Shown here: positions 33,309-41,936 of the stretch, one piece after another
How the letters are laid out: every line of letters begins with the position of its first letter
Position numbering within the stretch: the first letter of the stretch is position 1
From: Thalassobacillus sp. CUG 92003
GTDB lineage: Bacteria > Bacillota > Bacilli > Bacillales > Halobacillaceae
DNA length: 64,000 nt
Reading direction: 5' to 3'
Assembly (NCBI RefSeq): GCF_013618635.1
Contig: NZ_JABLSJ010000004.1
Coordinates: forward strand, 62,001 to 126,000
Program-made: the position numbers and the translations under genes
The notes under the pieces: model-generated
Database searches by the model: none
Told to the model about the DNA's origin: nothing
Seen by the model: only the letters and a program-made list of their open reading frames with translations

Positions 33309-36300
33309 GTGCGTGCTATTCGATTGGAAATGACTGCTTTTGGACCGTATCGTCATCATCAAGTCGTGAATTTTGAACAGCTGGGCGAAGAGGCGATCTT
33401 TTTGATTACAGGCCCCACAGGAGCCGGAAAGACAACCTTGTTTGATGCAATGGCTTTTGCATTATACGGGCGTGCTAGCGGCAGTGATCGTGATCAAGAT
33501 ACACTGCGCAGTGACTTTGCAAAAGTGACAGAAGTGACAGAAGTCACCTTCGTGTTTCAATTAAGAGGGAAAACATATAAGGTCACGCGTTTCCCGAAAC
33601 AACGTCGTAAAAAGGAACGCGGAGAAGGTTTTAAAGAAGAACCTGCCCGTGCAGAACTCTATCTTGAGCAAAATGGCAGTCATCACTTAATGGCCTCGCG
33701 AATCAAAGAAGTTAATGAAATGCTTGAAGAGATGCTGGCTCTGGACTACGAACAGTTCAGAAAGATGATCATGATCCCCCAAGGGGAATTCAGGCGATTA
33801 ATTTCTGAGAATAGTAAAGAACGGGAAGAGATTCTTCAGCGGATTTTTCGGACCCATTTTTATGAACAGATGACAGAACAATTGAAGGAAGATACCAAAT
33901 CGTTGAAAGAGTCTCTGTCCAAGCTGGAGTGGCTGATGGATCAAGAATTCAGTAAAGTGGAGTGGGCCTCAGAAGAAGAGCCGGATGACAACCTTGACCG
34001 TCTTGCCATGCTCCGCATGTTGGATTACCAGATAGAAAGAGGCACATTGAAGCGGGAGAGTCTACAAGAGGAATGGCAAAACTTAAAGAAAAAATCCCAG
34101 CAGAAACAGGAAATGTATTATAAAGGCCAAAGACTGCAAGATTTATTCACTGAGCGTCGCACGTTAAAAGAAGAACACGACCAGCTTATGAGCAAACAGA
34201 CAGCTTATCAAGAGCTTGAGTCAACGATCCAATGGGCTGAACGCGCAGCGGAAATCCAGCCTATAGAGGACCAGCTCGAAGCGAAGCGAGCAGATTCAGA
34301 GCAACTGAAAAAACAGCTAAATGAAAAACGACCGCGGCGTGACCAAGCCAAGCATGCCTTACACAAGTTGGATGAAGAGTATCAACAAATCGAAGCTCAG
34401 GCTCCAGCACGTGAACAATTGAAAGAAACCATTAAGCAGAAACAACGGGAACAGGCTAAGGTTCAAGAGTTGGAAACGTTGCGGCAAAAACATCATGAGG
34501 TCATCCAGTGGACCGATTCGGCAGCTGCGAATTTGAAGCAACTCGAAACCGGGATGGATAAGGCGGCAAACGAGCGGAGCCAGCTGAAAGAAAAAGCTCA
34601 ATACGAAAGGGACATTCATCGTGCGTATGTCGAAGCAAGTGCGTCGGTTCAACACATGGAACAACAAGCAGCGCACGTTAATCGTCTCGAAGGCGAAATG
34701 CAGCAATTGCTTACCTTGCACCAGGACTTTCGTGCGATTGATCAGGCATTTAAACATAAAAAACAGGAAGTGGAAGACAAGAAGCAGGCTTACGTTCAAA
34801 CAGAAGCCAGGCTGAAAAGTCAACACGCTTATCACTTGGCCAGTCAATTGGCACAAGGCAGCCCATGTCCCGTCTGTGGGTCTACGCATCATCCTGATGT
34901 GGCCAAGCCCGGGGAAGCGGAGGTGAGCGATGATGATGTCCATCATGAACAGGAACGCTACCTTACAGCTGAAAGAGAATTGAACGACATGCAGGAACGT
35001 TATTATCAAATCAAATCTGAAAAAGAGTCCCAAAAGGCGAGAACAGATCGTTCTTATGAGGACGTTCACGATATTTTGGAGGATATGACCGAGGAGAACA
35101 TTAAACAAGTACGAGAGTGGCTGCAAAACCAAATCCATCATACTCAGCACGAGCAAGCTAAAAAAGAATCGGAGCTTTCTGACATTCAACAGGCAGCTGA
35201 GAGAATCACGCAGTTGGATCAACAATTGGATGAGGAACACGCTAAGTGGAAACAGATCAATGCAGAACTCCATGGCTATGAGCAGCAGAAATTGAAATAT
35301 GAAACTCTGATGGGTGAGGCGAAGAAAGAGCTCAGCGATGATGATGTTGATGCCGAATCGCTAAATCAGGGTATCCAACAAGCACAGACCAAACTGAAAC
35401 AAATGGAAGAGCAATGGGAGACGGTCCAACAGGAACACCAAAAGCAACGGGATGCTGTGAAAAAGCTGGAAACTGAAATAACTGAACTGCATAAATATCT
35501 ACAAAAAGAAGAACAAACCGCGCATGACTTACAGTCGCAATTTCACAACGCTTTAAATACGGAGCAGTTCCATACAGAAGCTGCCTATCACCAACATAAG
35601 CTGAGTAAAGCTAAACGAGAGGAATTAGTAAAAGATCTTCATGCGTATCAGCAGCGGTTGAATACGTTGAACAGCCGGTTACATCAGCTGAATGAGTTGT
35701 TACATGAAGAAGATGAACCTTTCATGGAGGAATTGAAGGCAGCGCTTGATCAGGCTGTATTGGATAGGGACAACAAACAGCAACAGTTGAATGAAATCGA
35801 TCTGTATCTTAAACATCATCAGGCCATTTCAGAAGAGCTTCACACGTTGGTGGAGGAACAAGCTGCACGTGCTGATGAGTATTACGATGTGGCAGAGCTG
35901 GCTGATCTTACCAAAGGTGAAAACCATTTGCGGCTTTCCCTGGAACGCTATGTTCTGGCTTCGTTTTTAGATGAGATTCTTATGCAGGCCAATCAGCGAC
36001 TCGATCAAATGACTGATCACCGTTACCAATTGCTGCGCAGTGATCAAATAGCAAAACGAGGTGCTCAAAGTGGATTGGATCTGGAGGTGTTGGATCAACA
36101 TACCGGGCAAAAGCGTTCTGTCAAAACATTATCCGGCGGAGAAGGATTTAAAGCCGCTCTAAGTTTAGCACTTGGTATGGCCGATGTCGTCCAATCGCAC
36201 GCTGGAGGTGTACAACTTGATACGCTGTTCATAGACGAAGGGTTTGGCACGTTAGATGAACGGTCACTCGAACAGGCCATCGACTGCTTGAAGGAATTGC

Positions 36301-36422
36301 AAGAGGGGCATCGCATGCTGGGTATTATCTCGCATGTTCCCCAGTTAAAAGAGGAAATCCCAGCTAAGCTTCAAATTACGCCGAGCCCTGAAGGATCACG
36401 TGTGCATTTTATGTTTGATTAA
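33309..36422 (+). CDS. sbcC: Exonuclease subunit SbcC
   Basis: Rad50-type ATPase partner of SbcD. The 1037-residue protein has Walker A GPTGAGKTTLF (near residue 38), long coiled coils rich in Gln, Glu, Lys on either side of the zinc hook CPVCG (about residue 520), and C-terminal signature LSGGEGFKAAL, Walker B TLFIDEGFGTLD, and the His-switch region. The start is GTG 33309 with GAGAGGGGGC upstream. A terminator-free gap leads to a DUF2584 gene 34 bases later, possibly cotranscribed. Confidence 0.97.
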   Translation: MRAIRLEMTAFGPYRHHQVVNFEQLGEEAIFLITGPTGAGKTTLFDAMAFALYGRASGSDRDQDTLRSDFAKVTEVTEVTFVFQLRGKTYKVTRFPKQRRKKERGEGFKEEPARAELYLEQNGSHHLMASRIKEVNEMLEEMLALDYEQFRKMIMIPQGEFRRLISENSKEREEILQRIFRTHFYEQMTEQLKEDTKSLKESLSKLEWLMDQEFSKVEWASEEEPDDNLDRLAMLRMLDYQIERGTLKRESLQEEWQNLKKKSQQKQEMYYKGQRLQDLFTERRTLKEEHDQLMSKQTAYQELESTIQWAERAAEIQPIEDQLEAKRADSEQLKKQLNEKRPRRDQAKHALHKLDEEYQQIEAQAPAREQLKETIKQKQREQAKVQELETLRQKHHEVIQWTDSAAANLKQLETGMDKAANERSQLKEKAQYERDIHRAYVEASASVQHMEQQAAHVNRLEGEMQQLLTLHQDFRAIDQAFKHKKQEVEDKKQAYVQTEARLKSQHAYHLASQLAQGSPCPVCGSTHHPDVAKPGEAEVSDDDVHHEQERYLTAERELNDMQERYYQIKSEKESQKARTDRSYEDVHDILEDMTEENIKQVREWLQNQIHHTQHEQAKKESELSDIQQAAERITQLDQQLDEEHAKWKQINAELHGYEQQKLKYETLMGEAKKELSDDDVDAESLNQGIQQAQTKLKQMEEQWETVQQEHQKQRDAVKKLETEITELHKYLQKEEQTAHDLQSQFHNALNTEQFHTEAAYHQHKLSKAKREELVKDLHAYQQRLNTLNSRLHQLNELLHEEDEPFMEELKAALDQAVLDRDNKQQQLNEIDLYLKHHQAISEELHTLVEEQAARADEYYDVAELADLTKGENHLRLSLERYVLASFLDEILMQANQRLDQMTDHRYQLLRSDQIAKRGAQSGLDLEVLDQHTGQKRSVKTLSGGEGFKAALSLALGMADVVQSHAGGVQLDTLFIDEGFGTLDERSLEQAIDCLKELQEGHRMLGIISHVPQLKEEIPAKLQITPSPEGSRVHFMFD

Positions 36423-36456
36423 CGGAGCGCCATCATAATTGAGAGGAGCGACCATT

Positions 36457-36705
36457 ATGTCTACCCCACTGTCAATGGAATGGAAGTTGATTACAGAAGG
36501 AAAAGAAAAACGGGTCAATGCAGAAGAAAATATCTTTGAAATTGTATTTGATGGATATAAAATATTCCCTATGGAAGAAACGATCGAAATAAAACGGCAC
36601 ATTAAATCAGATCAAATCGGTTCGGGGCAAATTGTCGAATTGTGGCTAAAAAATAATCAAACGGTTTGCAGATATCAACTCGTTTCGCTATACAGTGTCA
36701 ATTAA
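36457..36705 (+). CDS. DUF2584 family protein
   Basis: An 82-residue small protein matching my memory of the DUF2584 family: an opening MSTPLSMEWKLITEG, central GYKIFPMEETIEIKR and C-terminal YQLVSLYSVN. Function unknown. ATG 36457 has GAGAGGAG about 8 bases upstream. A terminator follows. Confidence 0.75.
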   Translation: MSTPLSMEWKLITEGKEKRVNAEENIFEIVFDGYKIFPMEETIEIKRHIKSDQIGSGQIVELWLKNNQTVCRYQLVSLYSVN

Positions 36706-36746
36706 TGCCCTTCTACCCCGTGTTTGCAGGTCGTTTTTTGCGCTTG

Positions 36747-36788
36747 CCCGGGAAATAGTAGCAGGCACTCTATTTCCTGGGTGTTTTT
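36747..36788 (+). terminator. Terminator before ung
   Basis: CCCGGGAAATAG pairs with CTATTTCCTGGG, followed by TGTTTTT. Confidence 0.8.
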
Positions 36789-36827
36789 CTCGGCGCGCTT
36801 TTATTATGTTTCATATGGAGGCTAAGC

Positions 36828-37511
36828 ATGCGTAATGTGTTACACAATGATTGGGGTCCCCTCCTTGAAGATGAATTTCAAAAACCCTATTACCAATCGT
36901 TACGGCACTTTCTAAAACAGGAGTATCAATCACAAACGATTTATCCAGATATGTATGACATTTTTAACGCCTTACATACGACGCGTTTTGCGGATACCAA
37001 GGTGGTCATTATTGGCCAGGATCCTTACCATAATATCGATCAGGCTCATGGCTTCAGTTTTTCGGTAAAACCAGGTGTTGACGTCCCGCCATCGCTCAGA
37101 AACATTTATAAAGAGTTAGCAGCAGATGTGGGGATGACGCCGCCTGCGCATGGATTCTTGAGACATTGGGCCGAGCAGGGGGTTCTGCTTCTTAATAATG
37201 TCCTGACGGTTCGAGCCCATCAAGCGCATTCCCATCAAGGGATGGGGTGGGAACACTTTACCGACCAGGTCATCCATTTATTGAACGAGCGGCAGCTGCC
37301 CGTTGTATTTATGCTATGGGGGCGGCATGCCCAAAAAAAAGCGGCAGCTGTTGATAGCACGAGACACCTTGTTCTGAAATCGCCTCATCCCAGTCCGTTA
37401 TCTGCTCATCGAGGGTTTTTTGGAAGCCGCCCTTTTTCACAAGCGAATGCGTTTCTTGAAAAAGCAGGCATGACGCCGATTGATTGGCAGCTCCCCTTTG
37501 AACCAACTTGA
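36828..37511 (+). CDS. ung: Uracil-DNA glycosylase (family 1)
   Basis: Removes uracil from DNA. The 227-residue protein has the catalytic water-activating motif GQDPYHNIDQAHG, the uracil pocket LLNNVLTV, and the intercalation loop HPSPLSAHRGFFG. Length is typical. GGAGG is found 9 bases before the ATG. All active-site residues are present. Confidence 0.97.
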   Translation: MRNVLHNDWGPLLEDEFQKPYYQSLRHFLKQEYQSQTIYPDMYDIFNALHTTRFADTKVVIIGQDPYHNIDQAHGFSFSVKPGVDVPPSLRNIYKELAADVGMTPPAHGFLRHWAEQGVLLLNNVLTVRAHQAHSHQGMGWEHFTDQVIHLLNERQLPVVFMLWGRHAQKKAAAVDSTRHLVLKSPHPSPLSAHRGFFGSRPFSQANAFLEKAGMTPIDWQLPFEPT

Positions 37512-37582
37512 GCAAAAGCCCATGCAGTTTAATGAATAAGGGCATAGACTATCCTAAATCCATTAGTACGGAGGGATAGGTC

Positions 37583-38080
37583 ATGTTTCCACCACCCAAT
37601 CAATTTCGCCAATTTCCCCCTGCTCAAGGCTATGGCTTTGGACCATATGCGCAAGCAGGACCCAAACAAGGTTTATCAGGTTTGATCGGTCGTATATTCG
37701 GAGGCCAATCCGGTGGCCAGTCGTTTCCAGGGGCGGGGGGATTTGGTCCTGGTTTCGGCGGGCCTTTCACGCCTTATGCAGGTGCTAACACAGGAGGCGG
37801 ATGGCTGAGTAACATTGAGAACATTGTAAAAATGGCTAAAACAGCCGCTCCTTACATTGAGCAGTACGGACCTTACGTGAAAAACGTACCTGCTATGATC
37901 AACTTGATGAAGATCATGAATGAACCAGATGAAGACGATGAGGATAACGCATCGAGTTCGGAATCAAGCAACGACACCCAAAATAAATCCTACCATGCAT
38001 CGTCAGAAGAGGAATCATCATCGATACAGGAAGAGCCTCGGAGGAGAGGAACGTCTGAACCGAAATTGTTTTTCAATTAA
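37583..38080 (+). CDS. YqfQ/VrrA-like protein
   Basis: A 165-residue low-complexity protein: an N terminus rich in Pro, Phe, Gly and Gln (FPPPNQFRQFPPAQGYGFG), a Gly-rich stretch with GGQSGGQSFPGAGGFG, then a conserved helix YIEQYGPYVKNVPAMINLM, and an acidic Ser/Glu tail. That helix resembles the YqfQ family (VrrA) of Bacillus, proteins linked to spores or the cell envelope without a clear function. GGAGGG lies 8-10 bases before the ATG. The composition is unlike its neighbours. Confidence 0.65.
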   Translation: MFPPPNQFRQFPPAQGYGFGPYAQAGPKQGLSGLIGRIFGGQSGGQSFPGAGGFGPGFGGPFTPYAGANTGGGWLSNIENIVKMAKTAAPYIEQYGPYVKNVPAMINLMKIMNEPDEDDEDNASSSESSNDTQNKSYHASSEEESSSIQEEPRRRGTSEPKLFFN

Positions 38081-38182
38081 TTGCATTCAGGCATGTGACT
38101 TGATTTTTTTCGTCAAACGGTGAAGAATATAGGCTGTCACCTATTGTGATGAATCACCGTGAGATGGGAGGTCAATTCTAGC

Positions 38183-39145
38183 ATGACACAAACATTACAA
38201 AAAGCGACGTTCGCAGGGGGGTGTTTTTGGTGTATGGTTGAACCGTTTGATGAGCGCCCTGGTATTCATGAGATTGTATCAGGATATACAGGCGGCCATA
38301 CCCCGAATCCTACCTATGAGGACGTTATAACGAATACCACAGGACATCTAGAAGCTGTGCAAATTACGTATGATCCTGACATTTTTCCTTATGAGAAATT
38401 GGTAGAGCTGTTTTGGCAGCAAATTGATCCGACAGATGATGGCGGTCAGTTTGCTGACAGAGGCGAATCGTATAAAACGGCCATATTTTATCATAATGAG
38501 GATCAGAAGCAGCTTGCTGAGTTGAGCAAACACAAGCTAGAACAGTCAGGAAGATTTAAGCAGCCGATTGTGACGCCGATTCTACCTGCCGAGACGTTCT
38601 ACCCAGCTGAAGCTAAGCATCAGGATTATTATAAAAAACACCCTTTTCATTATAAGTTGTACAAAAAAGGTTCTGGGCGAAAAGCGTTCATCAAAGATCA
38701 TTGGACGCCCCAGGACGATGAACAGCAGTTACGCAATCAATTGACGGATATGCAGTATAAAGTCACCCAGAAAAGCGCTACTGAACCCCCTTTTCAAAAT
38801 GAATACCATGATCATGAAGAAGAGGGGATTTATGTAGATGTCGTGTCTGGCGAACCTTTATTCAGTTCGACAGATAAGTATGACGCAGGGTGTGGGTGGC
38901 CCAGCTTCACTAAACCAATTGAGCAACACGTAATTGAAGAGGACATGGATACGTCTCTCGGGATGAGAAGAACAGAAGTGACCAGTCATCATGCATCCTC
39001 TCACCTCGGCCACGTGTTTGAGGATGGCCCGAAAGAGCAGGGGGGATTAAGGTATTGTATCAATTCCGCCGCCCTGACATTCATCCCGAAAGACCAGATG
39101 GAAGAAAAAGGATACGGCCGTTTTTTGAATTTGTTTCAAACGTAA
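38183..39145 (+). CDS. msrAB: Fused peptide-methionine sulfoxide reductase MsrA-MsrB
   Basis: Repairs both stereoisomers of methionine sulfoxide in oxidised proteins. The 320-residue fusion has an MsrA domain (about 1-165) with catalytic Cys14 in GGCFWCM, and an MsrB domain (about 190-310) with catalytic Cys in [11 protein letters not shown] and GHVFEDGP. The MsrB zinc CxxC positions are not obvious (SGEPLFSS and GCGWPSF), so this may be a zinc-free MsrB. No signal peptide, so it is cytosolic. ATG 38183 has GGGAGGTC upstream. Confidence 0.95.
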   Translation: MTQTLQKATFAGGCFWCMVEPFDERPGIHEIVSGYTGGHTPNPTYEDVITNTTGHLEAVQITYDPDIFPYEKLVELFWQQIDPTDDGGQFADRGESYKTAIFYHNEDQKQLAELSKHKLEQSGRFKQPIVTPILPAETFYPAEAKHQDYYKKHPFHYKLYKKGSGRKAFIKDHWTPQDDEQQLRNQLTDMQYKVTQKSATEPPFQNEYHDHEEEGIYVDVVSGEPLFSSTDKYDAGCGWPSFTKPIEQHVIEEDMDTSLGMRRTEVTSHHASSHLGHVFEDGPKEQGGLRYCINSAALTFIPKDQMEEKGYGRFLNLFQT

Positions 39146-39151
39146 TCTATT

Positions 39152-39186
39152 CCTCCTTGTCGTTTCAGGCAAGGAGGTTTACTATG
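39152..39186 (+). terminator. Terminator after msrAB
   Basis: CCTCCTTG pairs with CAAGGAGG followed by TTT; modest T run. Confidence 0.6.
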
Positions 39187-39224
39187 TAGTGAAGAAAAAC
39201 AGCTAGTGAAGGAAGGAATATTCC

Positions 39225-40280
39225 ATGCCATCGCTTAATCCTGCCTTATTCATATCATATGGCATCGCTTTTGTGGGGGGTCTTATATTTTGGCTGCTGA
39301 ACTTGCCCTTATCTTGGATTTTAGGTCCTGTTACTATTCTCATCGTGTACAAGCTCATTTTTCCCGGGGGAACGTCTTCATCATTAAAGCTGAGGAACCT
39401 CGGTTTTTCATTGTTGGGTATCCAAATTGGTAATACATTCCAGGCTGATACTTTTTCACTCGTCGCACCTTACGTGGTACCCTACAGTATTTTATCTCTC
39501 GTATTAATCGGGGTCAGTTTAGGTAACGCCTACGTTTTATCTCATTATATTGAAATCGATACGAAAACGAGTATGATCGGCAGCGTACCTGGTGGGTTAT
39601 CAGCGATGATGGCGGTCAGCGACTCCATGCGCGGGAATACTGTGCTGGTCACGATTCTACATACCATCCGGCTCGTCGCTGTTTTATTTATTGTTCCATT
39701 TTCAGCCACGCATTTTTTCACAGAGGCGGCAAGCGGGGGTGAACACATTACTCAATCCACAGCGCAAGGGTACTGGCCGACGCTCATAATCTATCTGATT
39801 ACGTTTTTATTAGGGTATAAACTTCAAGAAAAGATCCCTGCGTCTCTCGTAATCGTTCCGATGCTTACCGTCGGTGTTATGAAAACGTTCGGTGTTCCTA
39901 TGTTCCAGCTGCCTTCTCCGGTTTTCATACTAGCTCAAGTGTTTTTGGGTGTTCATCTTGGAAATTCGATTTCGGTTCGAGACTTGATTAAAGCGGGGAA
40001 ATACTGTCTCTATTATTTATCCTTATCGATCTTCCTCATTGCCCTCGCATTTGGATTTGGCTTCTTGCTGACAAGTTGGACCGGCATGTCATTGGCGACG
40101 GCCATTCTCAGTCTTGCCCCCGGTGGATTGGTGGAAATGGCTTTAACAGCCACGGATGCAGGAGGGGACCCGTCAGTTGTCAGCTCATTGCAAATGATTC
40201 GATTATTAACGATTGTGCTCTTGATTCCGCTGCTTTTGAAATGGCTACTCCCACGGATAGAAAAAAAGAAACAGGCGTGA
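39225..40280 (+). CDS. AbrB-family (PF05145) membrane protein
   Basis: A 351-residue integral membrane protein with about ten hydrophobic segments in two repeats, each with a GS-V-PGG or LAPGGLVEM-like loop (IGSVPGGLSAMMAV at about 120, ILSLAPGGLVEMAL at about 295). This is the 'AbrB' ammonia monooxygenase-linked transporter family, unrelated to the transition-state regulator AbrB. The substrate is unknown. GGAAGGAA precedes the ATG. Confidence 0.85.
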   Translation: MPSLNPALFISYGIAFVGGLIFWLLNLPLSWILGPVTILIVYKLIFPGGTSSSLKLRNLGFSLLGIQIGNTFQADTFSLVAPYVVPYSILSLVLIGVSLGNAYVLSHYIEIDTKTSMIGSVPGGLSAMMAVSDSMRGNTVLVTILHTIRLVAVLFIVPFSATHFFTEAASGGEHITQSTAQGYWPTLIIYLITFLLGYKLQEKIPASLVIVPMLTVGVMKTFGVPMFQLPSPVFILAQVFLGVHLGNSISVRDLIKAGKYCLYYLSLSIFLIALAFGFGFLLTSWTGMSLATAILSLAPGGLVEMALTATDAGGDPSVVSSLQMIRLLTIVLLIPLLLKWLLPRIEKKKQA

Positions 40281-40379
40281 CGACATTTTGACATAGGCGA
40301 TAAAATTCTATAAGATTAATCTTGAAGTCAAGATAAATAAAAAAGAAATGTTATAGAAACTTAAGGTTGGAGGGATTAC

Positions 40380-40991
40380 ATGAAGTTGAAGCATATTTTT
40401 CAGCAAGGTCAAAACGATAACGTTCTACTCCTATTGCATGGGACAGGGGGAACAGAGCAGGATCTGTTACCAGCAGCCGAAATGATTGATCGCGAAGCCT
40501 CTATTCTTTCAGTGCGGGGAAATGTATCAGAAAACGGGATGCCACGGTTCTTTCGACGTTTGGATGAAGGGGTATTTGATGAAGAAGATCTTTTAAATCG
40601 TACAGCAGAACTGGACGAATTTCTCCAAGAAGCGGCAGCTGAATATGGCTTTGAACGCCGCAATGTCATAGCTGTAGGTTACTCGAATGGGGCCAACATA
40701 GCTGGAAGTCTGCTTTTTCACTATGAACATAGTTTTAAAGGAGCCTTGTTGTTTCATCCGATGGTGCCAAGACGCGGCATCGAGCTGCCGGACTTAAGTG
40801 ATCGTCATATCTTTATTGGTGCCGGAGAAAATGATCCCATCTGTTCTCCGCAGGAAACGAAAGATTTACATGAACTGTTAGTCGGGGCCGGCGCCCATGT
40901 TGAACTGTACTGGGAGAACAAAGGCCATCAATTAACCGAAGCAGAAGTTGTTCAGGCATCTAAGTATTATCACCATCATTTGAATCATTGA
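40380..40991 (+). CDS. Alpha/beta hydrolase, MhqD-like carboxylesterase
   Basis: A 203-residue soluble hydrolase of the phospholipase/carboxylesterase group. LLLLHGTGGTEQDLL is the oxyanion-hole loop, Ser sits in GYSNGAN (nucleophile elbow), Asp in GAGENDPIC and His in GHQLT. B. subtilis MhqD is induced by quinones and hydroquinones; whether this protein has that role is not shown. GGAGGG precedes the ATG. It stands upstream of a small DUF6501 gene. Confidence 0.85.
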   Translation: MKLKHIFQQGQNDNVLLLLHGTGGTEQDLLPAAEMIDREASILSVRGNVSENGMPRFFRRLDEGVFDEEDLLNRTAELDEFLQEAAAEYGFERRNVIAVGYSNGANIAGSLLFHYEHSFKGALLFHPMVPRRGIELPDLSDRHIFIGAGENDPICSPQETKDLHELLVGAGAHVELYWENKGHQLTEAEVVQASKYYHHHLNH

Positions 40992-41047
40992 GTCTGAAAC
41001 ATCTTCAAGGTATGATAGAACTAATCTGACTCATGAGGTGATAAGTG

Positions 41048-41254
41048 ATGTTGCATAAACACTGGGAGACAAGCAAAACTGTGAAACAAATAGAATGCGT
41101 TCATAATGATGCCGAAAAATTTGTAGTTGAAAACGTCCTCACACCAGGTAAGGCATATGATGTAAAAAATGAAACCGACGAATTTTATTTTATCATCGAT
41201 GATTCAGGCAGAATTGGTGGTTTTTATAAAGACTACTTTAATGAGATGAACTAA
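41048..41254 (+). CDS. DUF6501-like small protein
   Basis: A 68-residue protein with VLTPGKAYDVKNETDEFYFI and GRIGGFYKDYF, which I recall as the DUF6501 family of Bacillaceae; the fold looks like a small beta barrel. Function unknown. GAGGTGATAAGTG precedes ATG 41048, and a GTG at 41045 is an alternative. A strong bidirectional terminator follows. Confidence 0.7.
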   Translation: MLHKHWETSKTVKQIECVHNDAEKFVVENVLTPGKAYDVKNETDEFYFIIDDSGRIGGFYKDYFNEMN

Positions 41255-41322
41255 GGCAAAATGAGTTATAGTTAACATACTTCATTTAAAGTAGGACCAT
41301 TACAGATAATCGCCTACGCATG

Positions 41323-41356
41323 AAACAGACCGAACTAGTTTTGGTCTGTTTTTTTA
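41323..41356. terminator. Bidirectional terminator
   Basis: AAACAGACC pairs with GGTCTGTTT across GAACTAGTTTT between convergent genes, followed by T7 on the plus strand. Confidence 0.85.
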
Positions 41357-41359
41357 TTT

Positions 41360-41740
41360 CTATTTTTGAGGCTGGACATTTTTAAAGACGTTGATGACAA
41401 AGAAAATAACAGCGACCAATAACAATGTCGCCCCGATCGGGAGCCCGATTTTGAAGACAGCTTTTTCCGTAAGGATCAACAAGGCTAGGGATCCCATCAT
41501 GATGGGAAGGCCAAGGTTGTGAAACCAAAAATGGAGAATACCGAGCCGGGAAGCAGCAGCTTTAGGAAATAGGTGATAGATGATGCCTGTTAATGTCAAG
41601 GAAATCCATCCCATGAGATTAATGTGGACATGCACAGGGGTTAACGTATAATCATGAACCATTGACAGGATGTAAACCAACACGACTCCGATCAGAAAAT
41701 AAACCGCTGAGATTTGAATCAAACGAATTCCCATCTCCAT
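41360..41740 (-). CDS. Standalone heme-copper oxidase subunit I-like protein (126 aa)
   Basis: A 126-residue membrane protein with four hydrophobic segments. The motif HVHINLMGWISLTLTGIIYH resembles helix II-III of cbb3/NOR-type heme-copper oxidase subunit I, including the H-x-H heme ligand region, but the protein lacks the rest of the twelve-helix subunit. Similar short proteins are annotated as cytochrome c oxidase-like in Bacillaceae. It may bind heme or act in assembly or nitric oxide handling; this is inference. Upstream on the minus strand is AAGGAGG about 8 bases from the ATG. Confidence 0.65.
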   Translation of the reverse strand: MEMGIRLIQISAVYFLIGVVLVYILSMVHDYTLTPVHVHINLMGWISLTLTGIIYHLFPKAAASRLGILHFWFHNLGLPIMMGSLALLILTEKAVFKIGLPIGATLLLVAVIFFVINVFKNVQPQK

Positions 41741-41936
41741 CCTCCTTTCTAATTGAAAGGTACACAGTTTGTGGCCAATTTATGTCATTCATTTACCTAT
41801 AGGCGAGATGTTTAGCTCGTCTCAGAGAAGGGGTAGAGCATAACAGACTTTAAAATGTATAGGGCAGTATTCTACGTGTGACATAGCATCATGATGACTA
41901 TTTAAACGCCCCATGCATGCGAGAGGAGCAAAAGTA

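Noticed and set aside
34359-35273. A 304-codon minus-strand frame inside sbcC
   Set aside because: It runs antisense to the coiled-coil of SbcC, where Gln/Lys/Glu codons read backwards give few stops. No ribosome site, and the hydrophobic composition is a by-product.
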